From Caldiserica bacterium UBA646 (GTDB lineage Bacteria; Caldisericota; Caldisericia; Caldisericales; Caldisericaceae), in contig DBOM01000038.1 in the NCBI GenBank assembly GCA_002299965.1, positions 1 through 6,538 of the forward strand: a stretch of DNA of 6,538 nucleotides, written 5' to 3'. The position numbers were made by a program, and so were the translations under genes. The notes below the pieces were generated by a model. It worked only from the letters and a program-made list of their open reading frames with translations. It did not search any database and had not been told where the DNA came from. Numbering within the stretch: position 1 is the stretch's first letter; each line of letters starts with the position of its first letter. Below are positions 1-5,166 of the stretch, in pieces.

Positions 1-89
1 GATAATCCACCAGAATAAATATTTTTGACAATGAAAAACCCACTAACAATTCCTGCAATAATAATGATAATAATTACACTTTTTCTCAT
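1..89 (-). CDS. Partial membrane-anchored protein, N-terminal 29 residues only
   Basis: This gene is cut by the window edge, so only 29 codons are visible. They read MRKSVIIIIIIAGIVSGFFI, then VKNIYSGGL. A short basic start, a long run of Ile, Val, Gly and Phe, and then a polar segment together indicate a signal anchor or one transmembrane helix, with the rest probably outside the cell. No lipobox Cys is visible. The start is well supported by a near-perfect Shine-Dalgarno, GGAGGTGAT, at 93-101, four bases from the ATG. The upstream 176-residue secreted protein stops only 15 bases earlier and the SD lies in that gap, so the two are almost certainly co-transcribed and probably translationally coupled. 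The function cannot be judged from the fragment. It could be a membrane partner of the small secreted protein or an unrelated exported protein. Confidence 0.7.
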   Translation of the reverse strand, partial: MRKSVIIIIIIAGIVSGFFIVKNIYSGGL

Positions 90-92
90 AAT

Positions 93-101
93 ATCACCTC
101 C
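93..101 (-). promoter_or_regulatory. Strong ribosome binding site of the edge-truncated gene
   Basis: On the minus strand this reads GGAGGTGAT, full complementarity to the 16S rRNA 3' end, four bases before the ATG at 89-87. It lies in the 15-base gap after the TAG of the preceding gene (105-107). It fixes the start of the partial gene and supports coupling to its upstream neighbour. Confidence 0.75.
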
Positions 102-104
102 TCT

Positions 105-635
105 CTACCAGTCAGGTGTAATTTCCTGAAAAATAATTTGGCATGTGGAATCATTCGTGAAAGTTTCCCAGGTTACTTGATAATAATAACCTTTATCGAA
201 ACCCATTTTACCTCCATAATTACTTACTATAGGCATACTAATACTTAAATAATCATAACTCCCAACTAGATAAGGCTCTCTATCGCTCATTCTCTGTCCT
301 CCAGGTGCACCGATAACAGTATTGTATCCTATAATGGAATAGTGGGAGGAATTATTGTATGAATATCCCGAGAATGTTTCAAGTTTCCACCACTGCTGAT
401 TGTAAGAGCCAGTATGTGGTGTCCAATGTGTCTGAGAACGATTAATTAAAGAACCATAGCACTTATAAAACGTATGCCAAACATATGGGTATTGATTCGT
501 TGTGGAATAAAAATAGTTGACAGATGAGTTGTAATCTGTACAAGCTGAGGCTGAGGAGGTTGTAACATAAAAACTGCCTATAGTTATGACAAATACAATA
601 GAACTTATCAAAAGAATTATTCCAAACTTTTTCAT
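105..635 (-). CDS. Small secreted protein of unknown family (176 aa)
   Basis: The first 31 residues are a signal peptide: MKKF, a hydrophobic core at about residues 5-24, then a small-residue stretch ending Ala29-Ser30-Ala31, a good signal peptidase I site before Cys32. Cys32 is not preceded by a normal lipobox, so a soluble secreted protein is more likely than a lipoprotein. The mature part of about 145 residues is rich in Tyr, Ser, Thr, Asn and Trp and has few charged residues. It carries Cys32, Cys59 and Cys165 and is probably all-beta. A Gly-rich turn (IGAPGGQRMSDREPY) lies at about 107-121. I recognise no family motif and assign no function. The start is supported by GGGAGG at 642-647, six bases from the ATG. 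Transcription probably starts in the long spacer beyond 640. A membrane-anchored protein begins 15 bases downstream, so the two form an operon and may act together at the cell surface. Confidence 0.85.
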   Translation of the reverse strand: MKKFGIILLISSIVFVITIGSFYVTTSSASACTDYNSSVNYFYSTTNQYPYVWHTFYKCYGSLINRSQTHWTPHTGSYNQQWWKLETFSGYSYNNSSHYSIIGYNTVIGAPGGQRMSDREPYLVGSYDYLSISMPIVSNYGGKMGFDKGYYYQVTWETFTNDSTCQIIFQEITPDW

Positions 636-720
636 TGCTTTCCTCCCATCTTAATATAGTATTTCTTATTTAAACTTTATCTTTCTATTCTCGAAATTTT
701 AGTTTTATTATCTTTTCTCC

Positions 721-803
721 AATTTTTCCTGCTTTGCCTCCTTAAATTCTTAAATTTGCTCACTATCTTTGCTTTTCCGGCCTCATATTGCACCGCCTCC
801 TTC
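721..803 (-). promoter_or_regulatory. Leader element A: two SD-like blocks upstream of the small secreted protein
   Basis: The minus-strand block 1 (784-803) reads GAAGGAGG, CGG, then TGCAATATGAG, an SD-like site followed by an ATG at 786-784 that opens only seven codons (MRPEKQR, stop). Block 2 (721-743) contains AAGGAGG, CAAAG, CAGGAAAAATT. Block 1 resembles leader B (3315-3349), sharing the 11-mer TGCAATATGAG. Block 2 resembles part of leader C (6424-6448). The element sits about 90-170 bases upstream of the real start at 635, a position comparable to leader C relative to its gene. It could be a regulatory leader, a short translated uORF, or a decayed copy of a duplicated upstream region. 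Unlike B and C it has no TTTAACCC hairpin arm. Confidence 0.35.
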
Positions 804-907
804 AAATAAAATTTTCCTTTTCTACATTTCTTTTTGCTGCACTTCCTATCAAAAATTTATTCTCCTATATATTAGATCCCTAACTGGCAAAATTTTCCAC
901 ACTTTTC

Positions 908-922
908 ATAGGAATTTCCTAT
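908..922. repeat. 15-base perfect inverted repeat
   Basis: ATAGGAA and TTCCTAT are perfect complements around a single central T at 915. The arms lie in the non-coding spacer, about 275 bases upstream of the 105-635 start. It could be a protein-binding site, but short AT-rich palindromes are expected by chance in such DNA. Confidence 0.3.
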
Positions 923-1204
923 TATTTTTTTAGCACCTTCTTTAAAAATTTACCCTACCTATATAAGACTTGAGATTTTGAAAAAAGTTCCATATTTTCA
1001 AAGAATTTTTCAAATTTTTTTAATAAACATCCATCATATATATGAATGCACAGAATAGTATTTTGTTATACTTTTTAGAGAAATTTTTTATAGTTTCTTT
1101 GAGATATTGAAAAAGAATCTTTCATCTACTTCTTGCAAACTAAATCTTTCTCACCAAACATCATAACCTGACAAATCTTTTGCAATTTTATTAAATAAAA
1201 ACTA

Positions 1205-1246
1205 TCCCGAGCGGCCAGCTTTGAATTGAGGAAGAACCGCTCGGGA
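1205..1246 (-). terminator. Probable intrinsic terminator after the propeller lipoprotein gene
   Basis: TCCCGAGCGG at 1205-1214 and CCGCTCGGGA at 1237-1246 form a perfect 10-bp, mostly GC stem with a 22-base loop. It begins 15 bases after the TAA at 1261-1263. On the minus strand it is followed by TAGTTTTTATTT, a reasonable U-rich tract. It is one of only two GC-rich palindromes in otherwise AT-rich spacers. The loop is longer than usual for an intrinsic terminator. Confidence 0.65.
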
Positions 1247-1260
1247 CAGAAACACTTCTT

Positions 1261-1548
1261 TTAATTTTTGTCCTTTATTTTGAAAATACCGCCTCCAAGA
1301 ACACCTACATAAACAATACTATTTTTAGAATCGATTGCAAGAGAAGACACAGAAATATAAAAATCGTTGTCAAGTGTAATTCTTTCCCAGGATTTTCCAG
1401 AATCTTTTGACCTAAATAGCCCGTTGCAGAAAGTCCCTGCGTAAACTATTCCTGTTTTAGGACTAACCAAAATGGTACTTACACGATAACGATATTCATC
1501 CAATCCGATTTTGTCCCATGTTTTTCCACCATCAGTACTTTTCAACAT
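1261..1548 (-). CDS. C-terminal part of the Asp-box propeller protein, separated by a frame break
   Basis: The 95 residues after the first ATG of this frame hold two more Asp-box (BNR) motifs: STDGGKTW at residues 4-11 and SKDSGKSW at 47-54. Between and after them are the strand repeats (ILVSPKTGIVYAGT and LAIDSKNSIVYVGV) typical of propeller blades, ending in GGGIFKIKDKN. It is very unlikely to be an independent gene. There is no Shine-Dalgarno before the ATG at 1548, no signal peptide, and two to three blades cannot form a propeller. Read upstream past this ATG, the frame continues as EPTTYVERGNLYQG, reaching the run of seven Gs at 1590-1596. One extra G there (or a -1 slip) joins it to the 1572-3110 frame, giving a 616-residue protein. 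It is best treated as the 3' end of that gene, with the terminator at 1205-1246 directly after it. Confidence 0.8.
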   Translation of the reverse strand: MLKSTDGGKTWDKIGLDEYRYRVSTILVSPKTGIVYAGTFCNGLFRSKDSGKSWERITLDNDFYISVSSLAIDSKNSIVYVGVLGGGIFKIKDKN

Positions 1549-1571
1549 ACCCTGGTAAAGGTTTCCTCTTT

Positions 1572-3110
1572 CTACATAAGTTGTTGGTTCCCCCCCATAT
1601 CGCCTGATTCTGGGTTTGTTACGACGGTCCCAATATAGATTGTGTTAGAGTCATTAGGATCGGTAGTGATTGCAGATCCAAAAACATGCTTAGAGGTTGT
1701 CACATTCATTATATTCCAACTCTTTCCGCTGTCGTTTGATTTCGCAAAGTGCGTTACCCAATAAATTATATCAGGATTATTAGAATCAATGAGAACTCTG
1801 CCATTGAAACATACACTACCATCAACTACCCCCCAATCAACTTTACCAAAATCGGCAATCATGGTCCAATGTAATCCTTTGTCCTCAGACTTAAAAAGCC
1901 CCTTATAAGTCTCTGCATAAATTATACCTTTTACTCCCATCGAGATGTTATAAAGATTGCTTTCGTTAAGGTCAAGATCTGTTAATTTCCAGTTTTTCCC
2001 GTTGTCTAAAGATACATAGAGTTTTCTTGTTGCAAAAGGAGGATGTGTTAATGCTGTTGTTGTAAGTTTCACAAGTACATTAGAGTAAAGTGGGTTAAAG
2101 TAAAATTCACCAATTTTTTCCCATGTTTTGCCGTAATCGGACGACTTGAAGGTAGTGTATGAATTATAGTTGTAATTTACAGTATATAGAGAGTTAGAAC
2201 TTTTAGGGTCTACATATATGTAAGGAGTATTTATGCTGTCTCCAATAGGATAGTATTCATAGTATCCTTTCCCCTCTACTGTTTTAAAGAGGCCATCCGG
2301 GCTGCTTGCGTATAGAATATTGGGATTTTTTGGATCAAGAAAAAAGTTTGAAAGAGAAACCATCCAAAGTGGGGGCAAACTACTTCTTTTCCATGTTTTA
2401 CCAAAATCATAAGAAATATACACAATGGAATAGAAAATTATTGCTTGAATAGCATCGATATAATATATGATAGAAGGGTTTTTTGGTACCAAAAGGTATC
2501 CTCCAAAAATAAGAGGAAGAGTATTATTCCAGGTTCTTCCCCCATCTTCAGAACGTTCAACAAAATAACAACCTTGTCTTTTCCTAAGTATTATGTTAGG
2601 ATCTGTAGGATTTACATAGATAGCACTAAAAGATTTTTCTCCGCCGATTTTTGAAAACTTACTTCTAATATCTTCAGGTTCATTTGAGACTTTTTCAAAA
2701 TGCATTCCACTATCCTTAGACATAAATACTTCGTAAGGGGATATTCTTACCCAAATATTATTTGGCTCTTTAGGTTCAACAACGATTATATCAACAGGCC
2801 CTTGAGCATTGAGGCCTAATGTATGCCAATGTTTTCCCCCATCTTCAGATTTCCAAAGAGTAGTTTTAGCATTTCCTATTGCCTGAACCTTGTCAGATTG
2901 GCTAACTTTTTCTTGTGAATATGTGGCTGCATATATGATATTACTATCTTCAAGGTCTATTGTAAAAGCAGTAACATTGCCTTCCATGATCTTTTCCCAG
3001 TGAGAGGTCTCCCATGGCACAAATTCCTCTTTTTTGCTACACCCAAAGAAGCCTGGCAAAGAAATAAACATTGCAATAATCAATAATAAAGCAATAGTTT
3101 TTTTCTTCAT
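1572..3110 (-). CDS. Asp-box (BNR/sortilin-like) beta-propeller lipoprotein, N-terminal 512 residues
   Basis: The N-terminus is a lipoprotein signal: MKKK, a hydrophobic core, then LPGFFGC with Cys24 as the likely lipidated residue (Phe at -3 is unusual), so the mature protein is anchored on the cell surface. Eight clear Asp boxes (S-x-D-x-G-x-x-W/F) lie at residues 88-95, 131-138, 187-194, 233-240, 323-330, 367-374, 408-415 and 458-465. A degenerate one near 277-284 fills the gap, so spacing is about 41-56 residues. Strands such as DPKNPNILYAS and DSNNPDIIYW precede boxes. This matches BNR, VPS10/sortilin-like and Ycf48-like propellers, usually used for binding or glycan or protein recognition; no catalytic residues can be assigned. 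The frame ends abruptly (GGNQQLM, stop at 1572-1574) just after seven Gs, and two further boxes lie in the -1 frame, so this is a truncated reading of a 616-residue protein. The SD is modest (AAAGGA near 3119-3124). Confidence 0.85.
   Translation of the reverse strand: MKKKTIALLLIIAMFISLPGFFGCSKKEEFVPWETSHWEKIMEGNVTAFTIDLEDSNIIYAATYSQEKVSQSDKVQAIGNAKTTLWKSEDGGKHWHTLGLNAQGPVDIIVVEPKEPNNIWVRISPYEVFMSKDSGMHFEKVSNEPEDIRSKFSKIGGEKSFSAIYVNPTDPNIILRKRQGCYFVERSEDGGRTWNNTLPLIFGGYLLVPKNPSIIYYIDAIQAIIFYSIVYISYDFGKTWKRSSLPPLWMVSLSNFFLDPKNPNILYASSPDGLFKTVEGKGYYEYYPIGDSINTPYIYVDPKSSNSLYTVNYNYNSYTTFKSSDYGKTWEKIGEFYFNPLYSNVLVKLTTTALTHPPFATRKLYVSLDNGKNWKLTDLDLNESNLYNISMGVKGIIYAETYKGLFKSEDKGLHWTMIADFGKVDWGVVDGSVCFNGRVLIDSNNPDIIYWVTHFAKSNDSGKSWNIMNVTTSKHVFGSAITTDPNDSNTIYIGTVVTNPESGDMGGNQQLM
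1590..1596 (-). other. Seven-G run at the frame break of the propeller gene
   Basis: On the minus strand the codons run GAT ATG GGG GGG AAC and stop six codons later at TAG. If one G is added, or the ribosome slips back one base, the reading becomes GGG GGG GAA CCA ACA ACT TAT and continues without interruption into the Asp-box frame ending at 1261. The run is phased exactly as X XXY YYZ (G GGG GGG), the form of a -1 slippery heptamer. Explanations in order of simplicity: a one-base sequencing or assembly error in a homopolymer, a real indel mutation, slipped-strand phase variation, or programmed slippage. No clear stimulating SD or hairpin was seen next to it. Confidence 0.75.
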
Positions 3111-3212
3111 ATTTTTTTCCTTTCATAAATTTTAGTTTTTTGCCTTTTCAGGTCATTAATATAAAACATTCTTCTTGCCTTTGATCCTGCTTTTAACTGT
3201 TTCTGTATCAAT

Positions 3213-3240
3213 ATTTTATACCTTTAAATCTTTTATGCAA
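3213..3240 (-). promoter_or_regulatory. Possible promoter of the propeller lipoprotein gene
   Basis: On the minus strand TTGCAT (3235-3240) is followed after 16 bases by TAAAAT (3213-3218), a fair match to a vegetative -35/-10 pair. Transcription would begin near 3205, giving a leader of about 95 bases before the ATG at 3110. In AT-rich DNA such matches arise by chance, so this is tentative. If it is right, the palindrome at 3264-3277 sits about 24 bases upstream of the -35, a usual activator position. Confidence 0.35.
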
Positions 3241-3254
3241 TTTCTGTTGCCAAA

Positions 3255-3284
3255 GTTAATAGGTTCTTGCGCAAGAAATTTAAC
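3255..3284. repeat. 14-bp perfect palindrome within a larger inverted repeat
   Basis: TTCTTGCGCAAGAA at 3264-3277 is a perfect 14-bp palindrome. It is flanked by GTTAA (3255-3259) and TTAAC (3280-3284), which extend the symmetry with a small offset. The GCGC centre stands out in AT-rich surroundings. It could be an operator for a dimeric regulator or an RNA hairpin with a four-base loop. It lies about 150 bases upstream of the propeller gene start. Confidence 0.45.
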
Positions 3285-3314
3285 TCACCACCATTTGTCC
3301 ATCAGTTCATTGCT

Positions 3315-3349
3315 CTCATATTGCATCACCTTCATCCCGAGGGTTAAAA
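3315..3349 (-). promoter_or_regulatory. Leader element B: TTTTAACCC, SD-like block, TGCAATATGAG
   Basis: On the minus strand this reads TTTTAACCC, TCGGGAT, GAAGG, TGATGCAATATGAG. The same order, TTTAACCC then GAAGG then GAGG-TGATGCA, occurs in leader C upstream of the amidase-like gene (6484-6508). The 3' part (TGCAATATGAG) also occurs in leader A (783-793). The AACCC can pair with GGGTT 14 bases upstream (3341-3345 with 3360-3364), as the matching arm does in leader C. It lies about 210-240 bases before the propeller gene ATG. The following ATG (3319-3317) opens only five codons. I interpret it as a shared leader motif, not a gene. Confidence 0.4.
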
Positions 3350-3403
3350 CTCGTCCTGAAACCCTGGACTGCAACGTTCCAGTGCAGACTCGTTTCAGGG
3401 TTT
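3338..3403. other. GC-rich element with competing hairpins; candidate structured RNA or repeat
   Basis: CCTGAAAC (3355-3362) pairs with GTTTCAGG (3392-3399), enclosing CTGCA (3369-3373) paired with TGCAG (3383-3387). Shifted by four bases, AAACCCTG (3359-3366) pairs equally well with CAGGGTTT (3396-3403). A third option pairs GGGTT (3341-3345) with AACCC (3360-3364). ACTCGT is repeated directly at 3349-3354 and 3388-3393. These pairings exclude one another, so the element could switch between folds. Such dense, relatively GC-rich symmetry in an AT-rich spacer is not explained by a gene. It could be a riboregulator, a terminator of readthrough from the PEGA gene, or a dispersed palindromic repeat. 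Confidence 0.45.
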
Positions 3404-3553
3404 GTTCCTTTTCTAATAATATCTTAATCATTTTTTTTTTGCAATAAGTTTTTTACTTCTCTGGAATCTACATTCTTTTTCAGCAGGTGCCAATTACATA
3501 AGTACTTGCTTCCTTAGATAAAAATATTCAAAAAATACTCTAAACTGACAAAG

Positions 3554-3634
3554 TTAGGAGATACAAGGACTTTTAAAGAGCCTCTATTTGAGGATGCGTG
3601 CACTTAAAGCTCTCTTTGCTTCCGTATCTCTCTT
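3554..3634 (-). terminator. Weak, imperfect hairpin overlapping the PEGA gene stop; possible terminator
   Basis: GAGATAC (3558-3564) pairs with GTATCTC (3624-3630), extended by TTA and interrupted pairings that include AAAGAG with CTCTTT. A small inner hairpin CCTC-TATTT-GAGG lies inside. On the minus strand it follows the stop codon immediately. T-rich runs (TATTTTTTG, ATATTTTT) come about 20-35 bases beyond the stem and not directly after it, so this is not a canonical intrinsic terminator. Confidence 0.3.
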
Positions 3635-5045
3635 AAGGAACAGACGATGTCAATAAATCATTTTTATCTATTGCAATAACTGAGCCTGAAGTTTCTTGGT
3701 TTGGTGGGGTATACAGAAACACTTTTGAGTCATCAGATGTAATCATTTTAGAGCCATTTGGAAATCTAACAATATTTTTCCCTGAATTTATATCTATGAG
3801 GTAAGAAAAGGTTAAAGTTAATAAAGTATCTTTTGCGTCTCTCCTCTCCTCATTTGCCAATCCTATAAACTTTCCCTTGTCTTTAAGTTCAATTATTCCA
3901 TATATGTCTGTATTGGGTTGTAATTTGAGTTTTATTTCCTCTTCTGTATCTTTATTGATTGCGACTAATTCAGAATAATCGTCGGATAGAGCATAGACAA
4001 AATTTTCGGCTAAGTAATTAAAATGATAACCAGCGTTAAGTGATTTAGCAAAATTAATCTTAAACGTATCCAAACTTATGCCCACAATTTTTGTGTTGCT
4101 ATATTCCTCAGGAAAAAGATAAATCATTTCATTTGATGGATCAAATCCAAACCTAGGATAGAGAAACCCTGTAATCTTAGATGCATCTACTCCCTTGAGA
4201 GAAGGGTAAGAAAAAACCTTCATTGTAGCGCCAGTATTTGCATCAATTGCAAAAATTTGGAAGTACTTTTCTTTGGGTTCAATACCTCCAAATAAAAGCA
4301 TATTATCTTTCCACTGAATAAACGAGAGATATTCATTATCAAATTCTCTTTTCCAATAAATTTGTGGTTTTGTAAGTTTAAGTTCAATATCTGTTTTATC
4401 AACACTTGCTTCACTCTTTGTTAGATTCCATATACGTTCTCCAGGTGCACAGATAAAATAACCAATCTCTTTGCCGGTTTCTGGATCTACAATCAAAGCC
4501 TTTGACGGAGCAAAGTTCCATATAAAAACTTTTCCGTTTTCTATTGTGACATGCGTTTCACCAAAAGGTTCTGAGGGTTCGATTGGATTTGTTCTTTCAA
4601 ACCCCACTTTATACTCAACTTTTCCCGTACTCTTATCTATCTTGTACAGCTCTGACGAAGAAACCAGGAACAATTTACTTCCAAGAACTTTGCCATCCGA
4701 AATTTGACCTGTATCAATTTTCCACACATACGGGAATTCCCTCAGGTTTACCTCAAGCTTTTTATTAAAAATGGACAGAGAAACCTCTTGTGTTTCTGGC
4801 GTAAACTTGTCTTTTTCTAAAGTAATTCTATACTTGTTTCTGGTTGATAATTCTGTTGTTATGGGTGTTTTCCCAACTACTCCGTAAGTAAAAATATTGT
4901 TACCCTGGATAGTTTCGATATACACATCTGCACCTTCCGGATTTGAGACTATTTCAATGCTTGCCTTATCACGTATGTTGCAACCTACTGACGAAAGCAG
5001 CAAAACAAACAAAATAAAAAAAATAAGTAAATGCAAGCGCTTCAT
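3633..5045 (-). CDS. PEGA-domain lipoprotein with a PQQ/WD-like beta-propeller (470 aa)
   Basis: Start: the frame is open to an ATG at 5072, but an excellent GAGGGAGG (5052-5059) lies six bases before the ATG at 5045, so that start is chosen. MKRLHLL, a long hydrophobic core and LSSVGC give a lipoprotein signal with Cys22. Residues about 28-100 form a PEGA domain: IEIVSNPEGADVYI, then GKTPI and KYRITLEKDKF, the usual pattern of this surface-associated small beta domain. The rest is a repeat domain with seven strand-turn units of the type AID-x-x-TGK: residues 134-143, 184-193, 265-274, 321-330, 361-370, 415-424 and 457-466. This is the pattern of quinoprotein-like or WD-like propellers, usually non-enzymatic binding scaffolds. 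No quinone-binding or catalytic residues are evident. The protein stops right after the seventh unit (LLTSSVP), so the N-terminal part may close the ring. It is probably a surface lipoprotein, transcribed alone from the promoter at 5076-5104. Confidence 0.88.
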   Translation of the reverse strand: MKRLHLLIFFILFVLLLSSVGCNIRDKASIEIVSNPEGADVYIETIQGNNIFTYGVVGKTPITTELSTRNKYRITLEKDKFTPETQEVSLSIFNKKLEVNLREFPYVWKIDTGQISDGKVLGSKLFLVSSSELYKIDKSTGKVEYKVGFERTNPIEPSEPFGETHVTIENGKVFIWNFAPSKALIVDPETGKEIGYFICAPGERIWNLTKSEASVDKTDIELKLTKPQIYWKREFDNEYLSFIQWKDNMLLFGGIEPKEKYFQIFAIDANTGATMKVFSYPSLKGVDASKITGFLYPRFGFDPSNEMIYLFPEEYSNTKIVGISLDTFKINFAKSLNAGYHFNYLAENFVYALSDDYSELVAINKDTEEEIKLKLQPNTDIYGIIELKDKGKFIGLANEERRDAKDTLLTLTFSYLIDINSGKNIVRFPNGSKMITSDDSKVFLYTPPNQETSGSVIAIDKNDLLTSSVP

Positions 5046-5051
5046 TTGATT

Positions 5052-5059
5052 CCTCCCTC
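5052..5059 (-). promoter_or_regulatory. Ribosome binding site that sets the PEGA gene start
   Basis: On the minus strand GAGGGAGG stands six bases before the ATG at 5045-5043. It lies inside the extra nine codons of the longer frame starting at 5072. That longer start has no SD and sits almost on the likely -10 element, so it is not used. Confidence 0.8.
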
Positions 5060-5075
5060 TTATGTTATTCATTAG

Positions 5076-5104
5076 TATATAAAATATCCTTTATTTTTAT
5101 TCAA
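5076..5104 (-). promoter_or_regulatory. Probable promoter of the PEGA lipoprotein gene
   Basis: On the minus strand TTGAAT (5099-5104) is followed after exactly 17 bases by TATATA (5076-5081), with the overlapping TATACT at 5074-5079 as an alternative -10. The predicted start of transcription is near 5068, leaving a short leader of about 23 bases that contains the SD. An AT-only inverted repeat (5091-5110) overlaps the -35. Confidence 0.5.
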
Positions 5105-5110
5105 AAATAA
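5091..5110. repeat. 20-base AT-only inverted repeat over the -35 region
   Basis: TTATTTTT (5091-5098) and AAAAATAA (5103-5110) are perfect complements with a four-base loop. The repeat covers the proposed -35 of the PEGA gene promoter, so it could be an operator. Its pure A/T content makes a chance origin likely. Confidence 0.3.
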
Positions 5111-5128
5111 GCTTGTTATTATCATTAC

Positions 5129-5166
5129 TTAGCCCAACACCGCTAAAATAAACAGTGTTGTGCTAA
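5129..5166 (-). terminator. Hairpin after the amidase-like gene, probable terminator
   Basis: TTAGC (5129-5133) pairs with GCTAA (5162-5166), then after one mismatch CAACACCG (5135-5142) pairs with CAGTGTTG (5153-5160) including one wobble; the loop is ten bases. It begins 12 bases past the stop of the amidase-like gene (5178-5180). No good U-tract follows on the minus strand, so termination may be Rho-assisted, or the hairpin may protect the 3' end. Confidence 0.45.

Larger units (their letters stand above)
636..1260. other. Long AT-rich intergenic spacer (625 bases)
   Basis: No convincing gene lies here on either strand. Reading the minus strand, the stretch holds the terminator hairpin of the upstream propeller gene (1205-1246), then very AT-rich sequence without long open frames. 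Next comes a 15-base inverted repeat (908-922), then a purine-rich leader with repeated SD-like blocks (about 721-803) before the start at 635. A promoter for the 105-635 gene must lie somewhere here. Several AT-rich -10-like hexamers exist, for example TATATA around 960 and 870, but none has a convincing -35 at correct spacing, so none is called. Confidence 0.7.
3111..3632. other. Intergenic spacer (522 bases) with structured elements
   Basis: No credible gene lies here. On the minus strand, in order, the stretch holds an imperfect hairpin overlapping the stop of the PEGA gene (3554-3634), a T-rich segment, a GC-rich hairpin element (3338-3403), and a leader-like SD block (3315-3335). A 14-bp palindrome with flanking arms follows (3255-3284), then a possible promoter (3213-3240) and the propeller gene's SD near 3120. 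An open frame on the plus strand at 3175-3447 has a TTG start, no SD and runs through the hairpins, so it is not accepted. Confidence 0.65.

Noticed and set aside
677..793. 38-codon minus-strand frame from GTG (VQYEAGKAKIVSK...) in leader A
   Set aside because: The SD is only two bases from the GTG, the product is mostly Lys/Arg as expected from purine-rich DNA, and the same reading in leaders B and C ends after 13-15 codons with no similarity beyond the first few residues.
1021..1200. Possible small gene or remnant in the AT-rich spacer upstream of 1000
   Set aside because: On the minus strand only short frames appear (for example an ATG followed by 15-16 codons), without SD or similarity to neighbours. 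The sequence looks non-coding.
2445..2654. Plus-strand open frame inside the propeller gene
   Set aside because: It lies antisense within a well-supported gene, has no SD or recognisable domain, and is a shadow of the opposite strand.
3175..3447. 90-codon plus-strand open frame with a hydrophobic start
   Set aside because: It uses TTG as start, has no Shine-Dalgarno, runs through the palindrome and the GC-rich hairpin, and lies opposite to every real gene. It is best read as chance openness of T-rich sequence.
4220..4414. Minus-strand 64-codon frame within the PEGA gene
   Set aside because: It is an out-of-frame shadow of the PEGA/propeller coding sequence, with no SD.
4471..4768. Two overlapping plus-strand open frames inside the PEGA gene
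   Set aside because: They are antisense to a gene with clear domains, with no start signals.
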